From positions 1-22,014 of IMG/VR virus record IMGVR_UViG_3300008120_000525: 22,014 bases of DNA; one strand, written 5' to 3'. Below are positions 1-8,288 of this stretch, piece after piece; within the stretch, counting starts at the first letter, position 1, and every line of letters begins with the position of its first letter. This DNA is from a virus. The notes beneath the pieces are model-generated. The model had not been told where the DNA came from. It was given only the letters and a program-made list of their open reading frames with translations, and did no database searches. The translations under genes were made by a program, and so were the position numbers.

Positions 1-351
1 TGTACTAGTTCCACGTGCCATGGGACTAGGGTTATATCCTTCAGGTAGTTTTTTACTTGTAGGCTCTAAGAATTTAAGAACAGTACCACCCACTTGCATA
101 GATGGACCACCCCATGCACCATTGTAATTAAATCCTTTATCTGTCAATCCACCCATTGTTCCCTCTATACCGTTCTGTGCTTTAGGAGCATCATACTTAT
201 CTAACCATCCTCCAGATTCAGCTTTGTAAGGCTTAGCTCCTCCAGCAATAGCACCAAAGAACCTGCGCTGTTTGTCAGTCAAAGGTTGCCCATGCACTTC
301 TTTGTCGTGCAATATCTTTCTTGCTTTTGTGGATGTAAGCTTCTTTGCCAT
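1..351 (-). CDS. Conserved phage protein, 3'-partial, possible virion cargo/tail-associated protein
   Basis: A gene starts with ATG at 351 and stays open to the left edge, giving 117 visible residues beginning MAKKLTSTKARKILHDKEVH. The start overlaps the stop of the upstream gene by one base (TAATG), the coupling pattern used elsewhere here. The visible part has a basic N-terminus with GQPLTDKQRRFFGAIAGG near residues 21-38, then a Gly/Asn/Pro-rich, low-hydrophobicity stretch. From memory, similar 'G-x-PLTDKQRRFFG' N-termini recur in large uncharacterised proteins of Bacteroidetes phages. A role as an ejected or internal virion protein is inferred only from its place just after the tail genes. 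No catalytic domain is visible, and the C-terminal part lies outside the window. The reading frame is sure; the function is not known. Confidence 0.8.
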   Translation of the reverse strand, partial: MAKKLTSTKARKILHDKEVHGQPLTDKQRRFFGAIAGGAKPYKAESGGWLDKYDAPKAQNGIEGTMGGLTDKGFNYNGAWGGPSMQVGGTVLKFLEPTSKKLPEGYNPSPMARGTST

Positions 352-1217
352 TATTTGTAAGAGATTTGAGCTGGTGTAATAATGAACTGGCTAACCAGAT
401 GCGCATCATATCTATTATCTAGGATGTGTCTCACCTTCAATTCTTTAGCACGCAGAGGTTCCTTCTTAAAGGATCTCTTACCATAATCCATATTTGCTTG
501 GTTTACTAACTTATCTATAGACAGACCCTCGCACGTGCGCACGAACAGAGGTTCCTGCTTATACTTAACCAATGACCAGAATGTGTTATACTGATAGAAG
601 TTATCACTCTTGGTGAATGTAATTGTCTTACTATCAGTGTTGTATATAGGATACTTCATGTACTCCTTCAAGTTGTTGATTGGTTTAGGAACCAGTTCAA
701 GCACACCTGAAGATTGTTGACCATTATACACTACAGCCTTATTAAACCAAGCATCATCAGTTTCTATCTTGCGGTTGTCATCAGACACACCATCTGGATC
801 AGGGAAGTACTTGTATGCTTTGGTGTAATCTTGTACACTCTGAAGAATCTCATCCTGATACTGATAAGCAAAAGGATACTCAATGATGTATTGTTCTATG
901 TTTCCATAGAAGTAGTTGTATATCACTGGGTTCTTCAGGTGTCTCCAGAGACAAGCTGTTCTCACCTGTGTGTATTCTGCGGATGCTAAATCAACTGGAT
1001 TTGTAACACCAACAGGGAATGTTTTCTTGCTTTTACATTTACCAGTGGATTCCAAAGTCACCATAGTAACATTATCAGCAACACTATAGCTCACCCCTTC
1101 AATCAACTGATCTTTGGTAACACCTGTTGCTAGAATGTTACCAAATTCATCAGTGATTGTAAAAGGGCCCGCTGTAGGTCCTGAGGAAGTTAACTTTATG
1201 ACGATTGTTTTAGCCAT
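351..1217 (-). CDS. Tail-region structural protein with a duplicated N-terminal display-type domain
   Basis: This 288-residue protein follows the 202-aa gene after a 10-nt gap and overlaps the next start as TAATG. Residues 1-68 align by eye with residues 1-69 of that upstream protein: both have a short beta-rich opening, a GPF motif, ATGV/ETGV, an L-x-x-G segment and a terminal STG-x-C. Here the shared domain is followed directly by a distinct ~220-residue C-terminal region rich in Tyr, Asn and Asp, with no Thr linker. That region has no motif I recognise. I see no signal peptide or membrane segment. The position after the muzzle and before a possible cargo gene suggests a tail appendage or tail-tip component, which is inference. 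The start at 1217 is preceded by an A-rich leader and begins the shared domain cleanly. Confidence 0.8.
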   Translation of the reverse strand: MAKTIVIKLTSSGPTAGPFTITDEFGNILATGVTKDQLIEGVSYSVADNVTMVTLESTGKCKSKKTFPVGVTNPVDLASAEYTQVRTACLWRHLKNPVIYNYFYGNIEQYIIEYPFAYQYQDEILQSVQDYTKAYKYFPDPDGVSDDNRKIETDDAWFNKAVVYNGQQSSGVLELVPKPINNLKEYMKYPIYNTDSKTITFTKSDNFYQYNTFWSLVKYKQEPLFVRTCEGLSIDKLVNQANMDYGKRSFKKEPLRAKELKVRHILDNRYDAHLVSQFIITPAQISYK

Positions 1218-1227
1218 TCTTATTTAT

Positions 1228-1836
1228 TTAACAAGTTCCATCTACAATCTCAAACTCTACTAAATCAGTTGTTCCAAAGGTTATTCCAGTGAAGGTGTAA
1301 ACCCCTGTTGAACCTACATTCTGCTGTGCAACAGCTATTGTATTTACATAAAGTGTAAGACATGCATTACCAAGAGACTGAGTAACATCTACATCAATAT
1401 TAGCTGAAACTAATGCAGAATGAGTACCTGAAGCAGTTTGACTAGGTCCTACAGGCAATGATCCTGTATTGAGGAAGTAGAAAGAAGCTGCTGAAACTGT
1501 AATGTTATTTATCGTACTATTTGTACTACCGTTTGTGATAAAGAATGTATCTCCAAAAATAGTTGTTGTAGTAGTTGTTGTAGGTGGTGGTACAATTGTA
1601 GTAGTGGTTGTAGTTGTTGTAACTACTATAATGTCTATATAGTTTAAACAAGTGCCTGTAGACTTTACTCTTATGATTGTTGTACCATTAGGCACAAGTG
1701 AAGAAGAATAACCAGCTACAAGAGCTGCTTTAGACACTCCTGTTTCAAATGCTGAAACATAACCATCTACATTTGAGTAGAGATCAAAAGGACCTGTATC
1801 CGTTCCAGCTGTTGTTAATGTTATTAATACTGTCAT
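1228..1836 (-). CDS. Thr-linker display protein, in frame with the muzzle C-terminus
   Basis: The 202-residue protein has three visible parts. Residues 1-70 form a beta-rich domain (GPFDLYS, FETGVSK, STGTC) shared with the 288-aa protein. Residues 73-92 are a linker made of eight Thr, IVPPP, then seven Thr. Residues 93-202 form a Ser/Thr/Asn-rich beta-type domain ending in DGTC. This layout fits an exposed virion decoration or receptor-contact module; that role is inferred. The ATG at 1836 lies 12 nt past the muzzle TAA and is in the same reading frame, with no other stop between. It could therefore be a separate gene, or the distal part of a muzzle product made by readthrough, or the result of a stop mutation that split a longer gene. 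The start has no clear Shine-Dalgarno sequence. Confidence 0.8.
   Translation of the reverse strand: MTVLITLTTAGTDTGPFDLYSNVDGYVSAFETGVSKAALVAGYSSSLVPNGTTIIRVKSTGTCLNYIDIIVVTTTTTTTTIVPPPTTTTTTTIFGDTFFITNGSTNSTINNITVSAASFYFLNTGSLPVGPSQTASGTHSALVSANIDVDVTQSLGNACLTLYVNTIAVAQQNVGSTGVYTFTGITFGTTDLVEFEIVDGTC
1561..1620 (-). repeat. Degenerate ACN trinucleotide repeat encoding a Thr linker
   Basis: The tract encodes residues 73-92 of the 202-aa protein: two Thr runs around IVPPP. On the plus strand it appears as mixed gtt/gta/gtg triplets. Thr codons are mixed rather than one codon repeated, so selection seems to act on the Thr-rich peptide as well as on the DNA repeat. Confidence 0.9.
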
Positions 1837-1848
1837 TGTTATATTGTG

Positions 1849-4800
1849 TTAAGGTGCAGAAGTTGTTGTTGTGGTAGTTGTACTACAGTTAGTAATAAAT
1901 ACAATTAGTCCACCCACCACTTGGAACACTGTGTTCACTGACTGAGAAGCTCCTGTAAAGTACCAGCCGTCAGGGATGGTTGCACAATTATTTGTACCAT
2001 TTGCTACAAACACCTTAGATCCAACATAAAGTCCTTGATATTGGATGGTTAGGAATGTAGGTATAACGTTTACATAAACTCCATCTATAATGTTTGCATT
2101 CAAATATACCACAGCATTACATGCAGCTATTAAGCTTCCTGTAGAAACAACATTAGATGGTGGAGATATAATATCGTATCCTGTAAAGAATACATCATTT
2201 ATTAAACTTGAAGGCCTTGTACAAGGAGGAGGTGGAGTTGGTCCAATCACTATTGCTGATCCTCCAAGATTACAACTTTTCTCTACAGCAGATCCTTCTA
2301 AGTTACAACTCTTTGTTGTAGTGGTAGTTGTTGTAGAACTTGTAGATGTTGTAGATGTGCTAGATGTAGTGGTGGTAGTTGGAATAGGTCCAAGTGTACC
2401 AACAATAGCATCAAGATCTTCGCAACATCCATTAATACCAGAGTAGAAGAAGTTGTTCTCACCAATGTACCAGTTAGGGAAATAGGTGTGGAAACTTATC
2501 CAGCTCTTAGTGTTGAAGTTAAATGACACAGTCCAGCTCTTATTACAGAAGTATTCTAGATCTGTAACATACACCACCTTACGTGTAACTATAGGACGAA
2601 TAGTTGTAGTGGTAGTGAAAGTTCCTGGATTAGTAGTGGTACTTGTTGTAGTACCAGCTAGTGTAGTGGTGCTAGTTGTTGTAGGACCATTTTGAGGATA
2701 CACCTCTTCTACATAGAACTCTCTATTTACAGCATCCCATTTAACATCACTGCTCTTAGGGATGTAGTCAAGCTTAGTTATTAATACTCTATCATACTTG
2801 CTATCATATACACCATGTAAACCAATACCGTTATAATGGTTGTCTACAGGTACATCTGGGAAGTAACGTAAGATTTCAAATGCTAGATGGTCTGTAAAGA
2901 ACCTATTAAGTCCTGAACCAAATCCTGATAGATCCACAGCTTGTGTACCAGTGATTAAGAAAACTTGACCACGTTTAGCATCAATAGTTACCTGTCCTTG
3001 TGGAATCTTCAGAAGCATCTTGTGCTGGGTTCCTACATACCCCAAATCAGTTTCAGCAAAATCAATTGGAGGAGCTCCTCTGAAGAGCATAGGATTACCA
3101 ACATAAGCAGCTTGAGGATTGCTAGTATCGATTGTCAACAAGTTGTTGTACATCAACGTCTTGTTCTCAAATCTAGCTAACACAGCTCTGTTCTGAATAC
3201 CATCTAAAGAGATTAAGTCTCCATAGTTCTGAGGGAAGTCAAAATAAGATATTGATCTGTAGATTAACCAGCTATTGACCCTGTTATCAGCATCTATGTT
3301 CTGAGCATCAGAATAAATAGCCCTGAATGGATAGTAGGTGTAACAAGGTTTGTCCCAATCTATAGGCAGGTGAGTGAAGGTGTTCTCCCTGTTCTGTTTA
3401 GAGAATGTAACATTATAGTAATAAGTGTTATCCTGAGCAATAGGAACAAAGCTTTCTTGTACCCAGTCATCAGGAATACCTGTACTTACATGAGGCCAGT
3501 AGTCTCCTTCTCTATTATTGAACGCCTGACGTAAATCTACATTATAAGAACTTTCACAATAGAAGTTGGGAATACCATAAGCAAACATGTAGAAATATCC
3601 ATCATAGAAAGTTCTATTAGGATTTTCAGCTGGAGGTGCAGGTAATTGACTATTTGGACAATCAAACTCGTGAGCTTTGTAGGAAATAATGTTAGTGAGC
3701 AAACCACCACCACTTGTGTAGTTACTTAAAATAGAACGAGCTGAATGCCAGTATTTCGGATAAGCTATGTTACCTATCTCATCATAGAATATGTCACTAT
3801 CATCTGGAGCATTAACACGATTATCAATGAAGAATGGAAGCTTGGTCTTAAATGTAAATCTGCTGATAAATGTATCACCACCAAATACAGTTTGTATCTG
3901 AGGAGTGTCAGCATCCACAAATGCTTGGAATCCAGTATCTACAGTGTCATAAGAATAGATTTGTCCATATTGATTTACAAACACATTCTTAAGAGAAGCA
4001 TAATAAGACACTACAGATATATCTTCTTCCTTAGCAGGAACATCACAATTTCCTGCCTCTGATATAGTGAATCTTGATTTATCTGTAACAATAGGAACAA
4101 TTCCAGATAACATGTTAGGACTCTGATCTGGGAACGGAAGAGCTTGTTTACCTATATCAGTTCTCAAATAAACAGATGATTCTCTTTGGAAGTTGTTGAT
4201 GTTATGTATATCACCAACATTCTGTACACCAGGTATTAAATATCTAGCAATATCAAGAGTACGTTGTTTAATTCCCTGATTATCAGGAACTCCCACTCCA
4301 TAGTTATAATCAGCCACAGAGTTGAAAGAATAAGCATAGTTCTTTCTAGTAATACCATTTACGTATATGGTTAAATACGCTTGATATGCAGCAAACATTG
4401 CTGCTGCACTAAAACCTCCACCAAACATTACACTCTCAAGCTTCAGAATATCACCTAGGAATGGTTGTCCAAAAGATGTTTCAGGAGAGTTAAATATCTG
4501 TCTGTATTTTTCTGTAAATCCAGGTTGTGGATTCTGAATCTTACAATTTTTTCCAGTGACAAGTACAGGTCCAGTGATGCAAATATTTTCAGGATTTTCT
4601 ATTGCTACAGGTCCACCTGTTCCAGGAACTACAGAAAGAGTTAAAGTGTCTACACTTGGCCAACCATTAACCCATGTTTGAGATATTCCTTCATATATAT
4701 CATCCCACTCAATTCTTCCTCCAGCTTTTAGGAATGTAGGAGGACATATTGTTACTGTCCACTCTTCATATGTAGAAAGTCCAGTTTTTCCTTCTGCAGG

Positions 4801-6825
4801 AGCAAGTATAACAGGTTTGCTGGTAGAGCAAAGTGGGAATGTACCTATAGAATAATACTTTTGTGTGCCCTGTTTGTTAGTGTTACAATCTGTGTATTGT
4901 ACCTCAGCAAAGTCAGGACCACCATTTGGATCAGGACCTAATACAGTAATTATTACATTATAACCATCACATATCTGACTCCAAGCATTATTTGTAGAAT
5001 TAAGGAACGGATCTTGGTTAAGATCATTATAAGGATAGTTAGGATAGAAGTAGGTTTGCTTCTCTCTTTCGTATGTATTAACATTTCTAAGAATGCCCTT
5101 TGCTACAATAGACTTATTAGTACCACGGTCTGCACGAATAATCTTAAATGCTACAATCTCATCCTTTTGTTCTTGTGTTAAATTAGATGCTTGAATTAGC
5201 GCACTAACTTGTTGTACATCTATCTGCACACCAATAGGAAATACAGCATCATTACCCTGAACCATTGTATTAGGGCCTAAGAATATCTTAGACTCATACG
5301 CAGGACTGATATTAATGTCAGGAAACTTATGGTGTCTAATAGGTTGACCAGCAAGATCACCCCATACATCTACATTACATGGATAGGTGTCTGTTGATTC
5401 CCAATAACCAAACTGGCCATATTGATAAGGACCTTTGTATTCAGGAGCAGGAGAGTAACCAGGACTTGTACCAATTACAGATCCTGTGTTATAGATTTTC
5501 CAATAAGGACTATATCCTATTCCTCCAGATGCGTAATCAGGATTGCCTATAAAGTCTGGGTTAGTGTCTGGTACGTCTGGTTGTAATGTTTCTGAAGGGC
5601 CTTTAATTCTACCAGGAATATGGAAACCATCAGTTTGCTTACCATTTCTAAGCAAAAATACTATCTCAAAAGCATAAACCTCATCTCTCAAATATCCTCT
5701 GAGATTGGTTGCGTTCAACTCATCTGCATAGTTTTCATTAGCTGGTATTCTCCAGCTCTCCCATAACAGATTGATTTGATTAGCAATGCTTTGGTAGTTA
5801 ATACGATCAATTGATGTTAAGTTATCCCAAACGAGAATGTCCTGCACATTTGTTAAGTCTTGTGCAATATCATAGTAAGGGAATTTCTCAAATATATCAT
5901 CAACAGTTAGACGTATTTGTGTTACGTTCTGACCAGTGTATGTGATTTGCTTCTGGACATTATCAATATAATAAGTGCCTACAAGTTCAACAGAAGTGAT
6001 AGCATTAACAGTTCTAATCACTGCTAAGTTGAAATACTGATATAGTCCTGTATCCTCTAAGTTGCTTATATTAAGGATGATGGATTTACCAACAGGATAG
6101 TTAAAGTTCACAGATGTTATGAACTCATCAGCAATAGGAGTGGGATTGGTAACAGAGTAGTAGGAAGTGTAAGGATTACCCTGAGGATCAGAGTATTGGA
6201 TAGCAAACTGGTATGTACCAGCAATCAGATTACCTGTGCTAGTAACATCAACCACTTCTAATTGAGGAATCTTAAAATTAGGCTGTAGCTTTAACTGATT
6301 ACAGTCTACATCATCTGTATACTCTGGATTACAGAAAGGAGTACCAGACTTTAATATCTTTGGAATGTCATCAATATCTAAGTATCTTCTAGGATTGTAA
6401 CCATCTGTCCAGTAGATTTCTGTAGTGCAGTTGGTTATCTTGTGTGCTGCCTTGAGGATGGGATAGTTAACATTAAAGTTAAGACAAGGAGCATTTACAA
6501 GTACACGGTATATACAATCGTTATTCTCCATATATCCAATCTGACTACCACCTGTTTCAGGGTTAGTGATGAAGAATATATGTTTGTTTCTCTCCTGGAT
6601 GAAATGTGTACCAACCAATACAAAGCCAGAAGGGAATGAAACGCAAGGCTCATTCCCAGGCTCATTCTGATAGTTTACAGAATTAGCATCAAAGTTTTCA
6701 ACAACAGCATTCAATGCATATGTCAGCTTACCTTTCGGAATCTGATTAACTGTCTGGTCCATATTAAGACCAGTGGTGGCATTATTATACTCTTGTCTAA
6801 CGTTACCTTGTTCTTGTTCAGCCAT
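1849..6825 (-). CDS. crAss-like tail muzzle / 'stabilization' protein with Thr-linked C-terminal modules
   Basis: At 1658 residues this is the largest product. Its N-terminal region (GLNMDQTVNQIPKGKLTYAL, YQNEPGN, KITNCTTEIYWTDGYNPRRY at about 110-170) matches my memory of crAss-like 'stabilization' proteins, the tail muzzle in the phiCrAss001 virion and distantly like P22 gp10. It would cap the distal tail tube. The core continues to YFCNKSW and the Trp-rich NTKSWISFHTYFPNWY near 1425-1453. A Thr/Ser loop (1382-1409) interrupts this core between KLDY and YFCNKSW. After the core come a second linker (1483-1504), two tandem KSCNL-x-GSA units (1505-1526), a PTPPPP spacer, a ~115-residue beta-type domain with NNCATIPDGWYFTG, and a final seven-Thr run ending SAP. 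The start at 6825 lies 5 nt after the 324-aa gene's stop, supporting coupled expression with that ring protein. Confidence 0.85.
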   Translation of the reverse strand: MAEQEQGNVRQEYNNATTGLNMDQTVNQIPKGKLTYALNAVVENFDANSVNYQNEPGNEPCVSFPSGFVLVGTHFIQERNKHIFFITNPETGGSQIGYMENNDCIYRVLVNAPCLNFNVNYPILKAAHKITNCTTEIYWTDGYNPRRYLDIDDIPKILKSGTPFCNPEYTDDVDCNQLKLQPNFKIPQLEVVDVTSTGNLIAGTYQFAIQYSDPQGNPYTSYYSVTNPTPIADEFITSVNFNYPVGKSIILNISNLEDTGLYQYFNLAVIRTVNAITSVELVGTYYIDNVQKQITYTGQNVTQIRLTVDDIFEKFPYYDIAQDLTNVQDILVWDNLTSIDRINYQSIANQINLLWESWRIPANENYADELNATNLRGYLRDEVYAFEIVFLLRNGKQTDGFHIPGRIKGPSETLQPDVPDTNPDFIGNPDYASGGIGYSPYWKIYNTGSVIGTSPGYSPAPEYKGPYQYGQFGYWESTDTYPCNVDVWGDLAGQPIRHHKFPDINISPAYESKIFLGPNTMVQGNDAVFPIGVQIDVQQVSALIQASNLTQEQKDEIVAFKIIRADRGTNKSIVAKGILRNVNTYEREKQTYFYPNYPYNDLNQDPFLNSTNNAWSQICDGYNVIITVLGPDPNGGPDFAEVQYTDCNTNKQGTQKYYSIGTFPLCSTSKPVILAPAEGKTGLSTYEEWTVTICPPTFLKAGGRIEWDDIYEGISQTWVNGWPSVDTLTLSVVPGTGGPVAIENPENICITGPVLVTGKNCKIQNPQPGFTEKYRQIFNSPETSFGQPFLGDILKLESVMFGGGFSAAAMFAAYQAYLTIYVNGITRKNYAYSFNSVADYNYGVGVPDNQGIKQRTLDIARYLIPGVQNVGDIHNINNFQRESSVYLRTDIGKQALPFPDQSPNMLSGIVPIVTDKSRFTISEAGNCDVPAKEEDISVVSYYASLKNVFVNQYGQIYSYDTVDTGFQAFVDADTPQIQTVFGGDTFISRFTFKTKLPFFIDNRVNAPDDSDIFYDEIGNIAYPKYWHSARSILSNYTSGGGLLTNIISYKAHEFDCPNSQLPAPPAENPNRTFYDGYFYMFAYGIPNFYCESSYNVDLRQAFNNREGDYWPHVSTGIPDDWVQESFVPIAQDNTYYYNVTFSKQNRENTFTHLPIDWDKPCYTYYPFRAIYSDAQNIDADNRVNSWLIYRSISYFDFPQNYGDLISLDGIQNRAVLARFENKTLMYNNLLTIDTSNPQAAYVGNPMLFRGAPPIDFAETDLGYVGTQHKMLLKIPQGQVTIDAKRGQVFLITGTQAVDLSGFGSGLNRFFTDHLAFEILRYFPDVPVDNHYNGIGLHGVYDSKYDRVLITKLDYIPKSSDVKWDAVNREFYVEEVYPQNGPTTTSTTTLAGTTTSTTTNPGTFTTTTTIRPIVTRKVVYVTDLEYFCNKSWTVSFNFNTKSWISFHTYFPNWYIGENNFFYSGINGCCEDLDAIVGTLGPIPTTTTTSSTSTTSTSSTTTTTTTKSCNLEGSAVEKSCNLGGSAIVIGPTPPPPCTRPSSLINDVFFTGYDIISPPSNVVSTGSLIAACNAVVYLNANIIDGVYVNVIPTFLTIQYQGLYVGSKVFVANGTNNCATIPDGWYFTGASQSVNTVFQVVGGLIVFITNCSTTTTTTTSAP
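1861..1881 (-). repeat. Terminal seven-Thr repeat of the muzzle gene
   Basis: Seven Thr codons encode residues 1649-1655, followed only by SAP and TAA. A linker with nothing after it is unusual. The next ORF resumes in the same frame 12 nt after the stop. Confidence 0.9.
2248..2313 (-). repeat. Two-copy 33-bp tandem repeat encoding KSCNL-x-GSA
   Basis: Units 2281-2313 and 2248-2280 match at about 24 of 33 bases by hand alignment. They encode KSCNLEGSAVE and KSCNLGGSAIV back to back. This looks like an internal duplication, or a remnant of a larger domain, at the downstream edge of a Thr linker. Confidence 0.8.
2314..2379 (-). repeat. Thr/Ser linker repeat 2 of the muzzle gene
   Basis: This repeat encodes 22 consecutive Thr or Ser residues (1483-1504) between the end of the conserved muzzle core and the C-terminal display-type domain. 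It is the longest uninterrupted Thr/Ser run in the window. Confidence 0.9.
2599..2682 (-). repeat. Thr/Ser linker repeat 1 inserted in the muzzle core
   Basis: This encodes residues 1382-1409, three Thr/Ser blocks separated by LAG and NPGTF. It falls between two segments (KLDY upstream, YFCNKSW downstream) that I recall being closer together in other crAss-like muzzle proteins. It therefore looks like a loop insertion rather than an inter-domain linker. Confidence 0.75.
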
Positions 6826-6830
6826 TAGTA

Positions 6831-7805
6831 TTAATTATTGCGTCTCCAACCATATCTGTTAGTACGGTTAGGAAGTTCATACATATTAAATCTGTTCAGG
6901 TCATTCTTAATCCTACGCTGTTTAGCCCAAGGATCTTGTTTCTTAATCTCAATATCAGCCATGATGAATGCTTCCTCAGCCTGTTGCTTGTAATATGCAA
7001 GCTTCTGTTGGAGCTGATTAAAGGTCTCATCATTGGTCTGGTTGGTGAGAGTTTCCATCATCTTGTACTTGATGAAAGCCTCTATATATTCCCTAACACG
7101 GAAGTTATTGGGGATCATTTGGTTACCCACCTGATCATATTCCGTAGCATAGAAAATTAAATGCACAATACCATTACGGAAGTTTGTAACAAACTTATTA
7201 TCTCTAATATCAAATGAGTCATATCCAGCAGAACCAGGAGTGAACTCATTGAGAGGAGGAGCTTGTGCATAGAACTCCCAGTTATTTGTATATTCTACTC
7301 CACAGTTTCTTCTTGCAGAGATGTTACCAGGTTTTAATAAATACTCTCTTTGGTAGAGAACAGGAGCCTGATTATTAGTCTTGTACACTGTTTGTATAAT
7401 CTCAGGCATACAAGATCCATCACACCCTACGTTACCACAGCAAGGACTAGGACAAGATGGTCCACCATATGTGATGGGGCTCACCTGGATTGTTGTGGCT
7501 GTAGCAGCTTGTGAGTAGAATGAGTTAGCCTGTTGATAAGGAAAACCATTTACAGCTGTACATAACCAAGCCTCACGGACAGCATAGAAGTTGTCTGGGA
7601 GCCTTGCTTCATAGTCACTAATGTAAAGTACTTCCTCCTGAATCACATACGTAGCTCTACCTAGCTTAAGTAAGCATTTCTCTAGGTAGGTAGGGAACAT
7701 AAGATCATCAATAGCTCCTGTATCGAAGTAGCTTTTAAACTCTTCCTTTACAGTGGAATAGACAATCTCAGGGGAGATGAAGTTATATTTGTAATAGTAT
7801 GACAT
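6831..7805 (-). CDS. crAss-like ring/adaptor protein (P22 gp4-like tail tubular family)
   Basis: This 324-residue protein begins MSYYYKYNFISPEIVYSTVK, followed by FDTGAIDDLMFPTYLEKCL and GRATYVIQE. That N-terminus is a conserved signature of the crAss-like structural family often annotated as tail tubular or ring protein, and its place directly before the muzzle fits the connector protein nearest the portal. The N-terminal ~110 residues are predicted mostly helical. A Cys cluster (CPSPCCGNVGCDGSC, 118-132) follows and may be a loop with disulfides or bound metal. The C-terminal ~90 residues are helical and charged (FIKYKMMETL, KLAYYKQQAEEAF, then a basic RNDLNRF tail). It starts 5 nt after the 158-aa gene's stop. 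The ring-type assignment is moderately sure; the exact ring position is inferred from gene order. Confidence 0.75.
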   Translation of the reverse strand: MSYYYKYNFISPEIVYSTVKEEFKSYFDTGAIDDLMFPTYLEKCLLKLGRATYVIQEEVLYISDYEARLPDNFYAVREAWLCTAVNGFPYQQANSFYSQAATATTIQVSPITYGGPSCPSPCCGNVGCDGSCMPEIIQTVYKTNNQAPVLYQREYLLKPGNISARRNCGVEYTNNWEFYAQAPPLNEFTPGSAGYDSFDIRDNKFVTNFRNGIVHLIFYATEYDQVGNQMIPNNFRVREYIEAFIKYKMMETLTNQTNDETFNQLQQKLAYYKQQAEEAFIMADIEIKKQDPWAKQRRIKNDLNRFNMYELPNRTNRYGWRRNN

Positions 7806-7810
7806 CTATT

Positions 7811-8287
7811 TTACTTTTTCCATTCATGATAAATATGCTGATATGTATCACTGGTTTTGATATAGTGTGACAGCAATCTTGATGTGTTTCTAGATGGTTT
7901 GAAGTACCAGAGTCCTGAGTGTCTAAACCTTGCTGTATCTTTAAACCACATCCATCCAAAGAAGTATCCTTCTGTATGAAAATTAAAGTTGTAGATACGC
8001 TTACCTTTCTCTCTTGTCTTTTTCCAATCAATAGGAAGATTGACAAACTCTTTACCATCCACTCCTTTCATCTTTCTACGTTTCTTTTTATTAATGGAGA
8101 ACTCACCAAACCCATATGGAAGCTTTGCTCTTTCTCCTGTCTCCAGGATGTATTCTTTGAAAGCCTCATTGTAGGTGTAAATGATGTTCCTCCACTCGTC
8201 AAACGTAAGTTTGATAGAAGGATTCTTCTTGCAAAAATTGCTGTAGTTTTCTTTACTTGCGCTTCTCCAGTCTATCTTAATTCTCAT
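7811..8287 (-). CDS. Conserved crAss-like phage protein, probable neck/tail component
   Basis: I place the start at 8287 (MRIKIDWRSASKENY, 158 residues), one base after the upstream TGA. The longer open frame to 8335 would run 45 nt into the upstream coding sequence. The N-terminal third is helical and charged. Then come KLPYGFGEFSINKKKRRK and an aromatic, basic C-terminal half (GYFFGWMWFKDTARFRH, LWYFKPSRNTSRLL). I recall this F-x-W-x-W-plus-basic pattern as a conserved small family in Bacteroidetes phages, but I cannot give a biochemical role. Its position between two ring-type proteins makes a tail or neck part likely. No membrane segment or enzyme motif is visible. Confidence 0.75.
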   Translation of the reverse strand: MRIKIDWRSASKENYSNFCKKNPSIKLTFDEWRNIIYTYNEAFKEYILETGERAKLPYGFGEFSINKKKRRKMKGVDGKEFVNLPIDWKKTREKGKRIYNFNFHTEGYFFGWMWFKDTARFRHSGLWYFKPSRNTSRLLSHYIKTSDTYQHIYHEWKK

Positions 8288-8288
8288 C

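Noticed and set aside
1561-2682. CRISPR array or diversity-generating retroelement suggested by regular repeats
   Set aside because: The repeats are degenerate ACN codons in frame, with no spacers, no reverse transcriptase and no template/variable pair visible.
2090-2695. Plus-strand ORFs with long Val runs (2090-2446, 2486-2695)
   Set aside because: They are antisense readings of the Thr repeats (ACN becomes GTN, read as Val) and lie fully inside the muzzle gene, with no promoter or start context.
7783-8058. 91-aa minus-strand ORF inside the 158-aa gene
   Set aside because: It is an out-of-frame shadow spanning two real genes, with no recognisable family.
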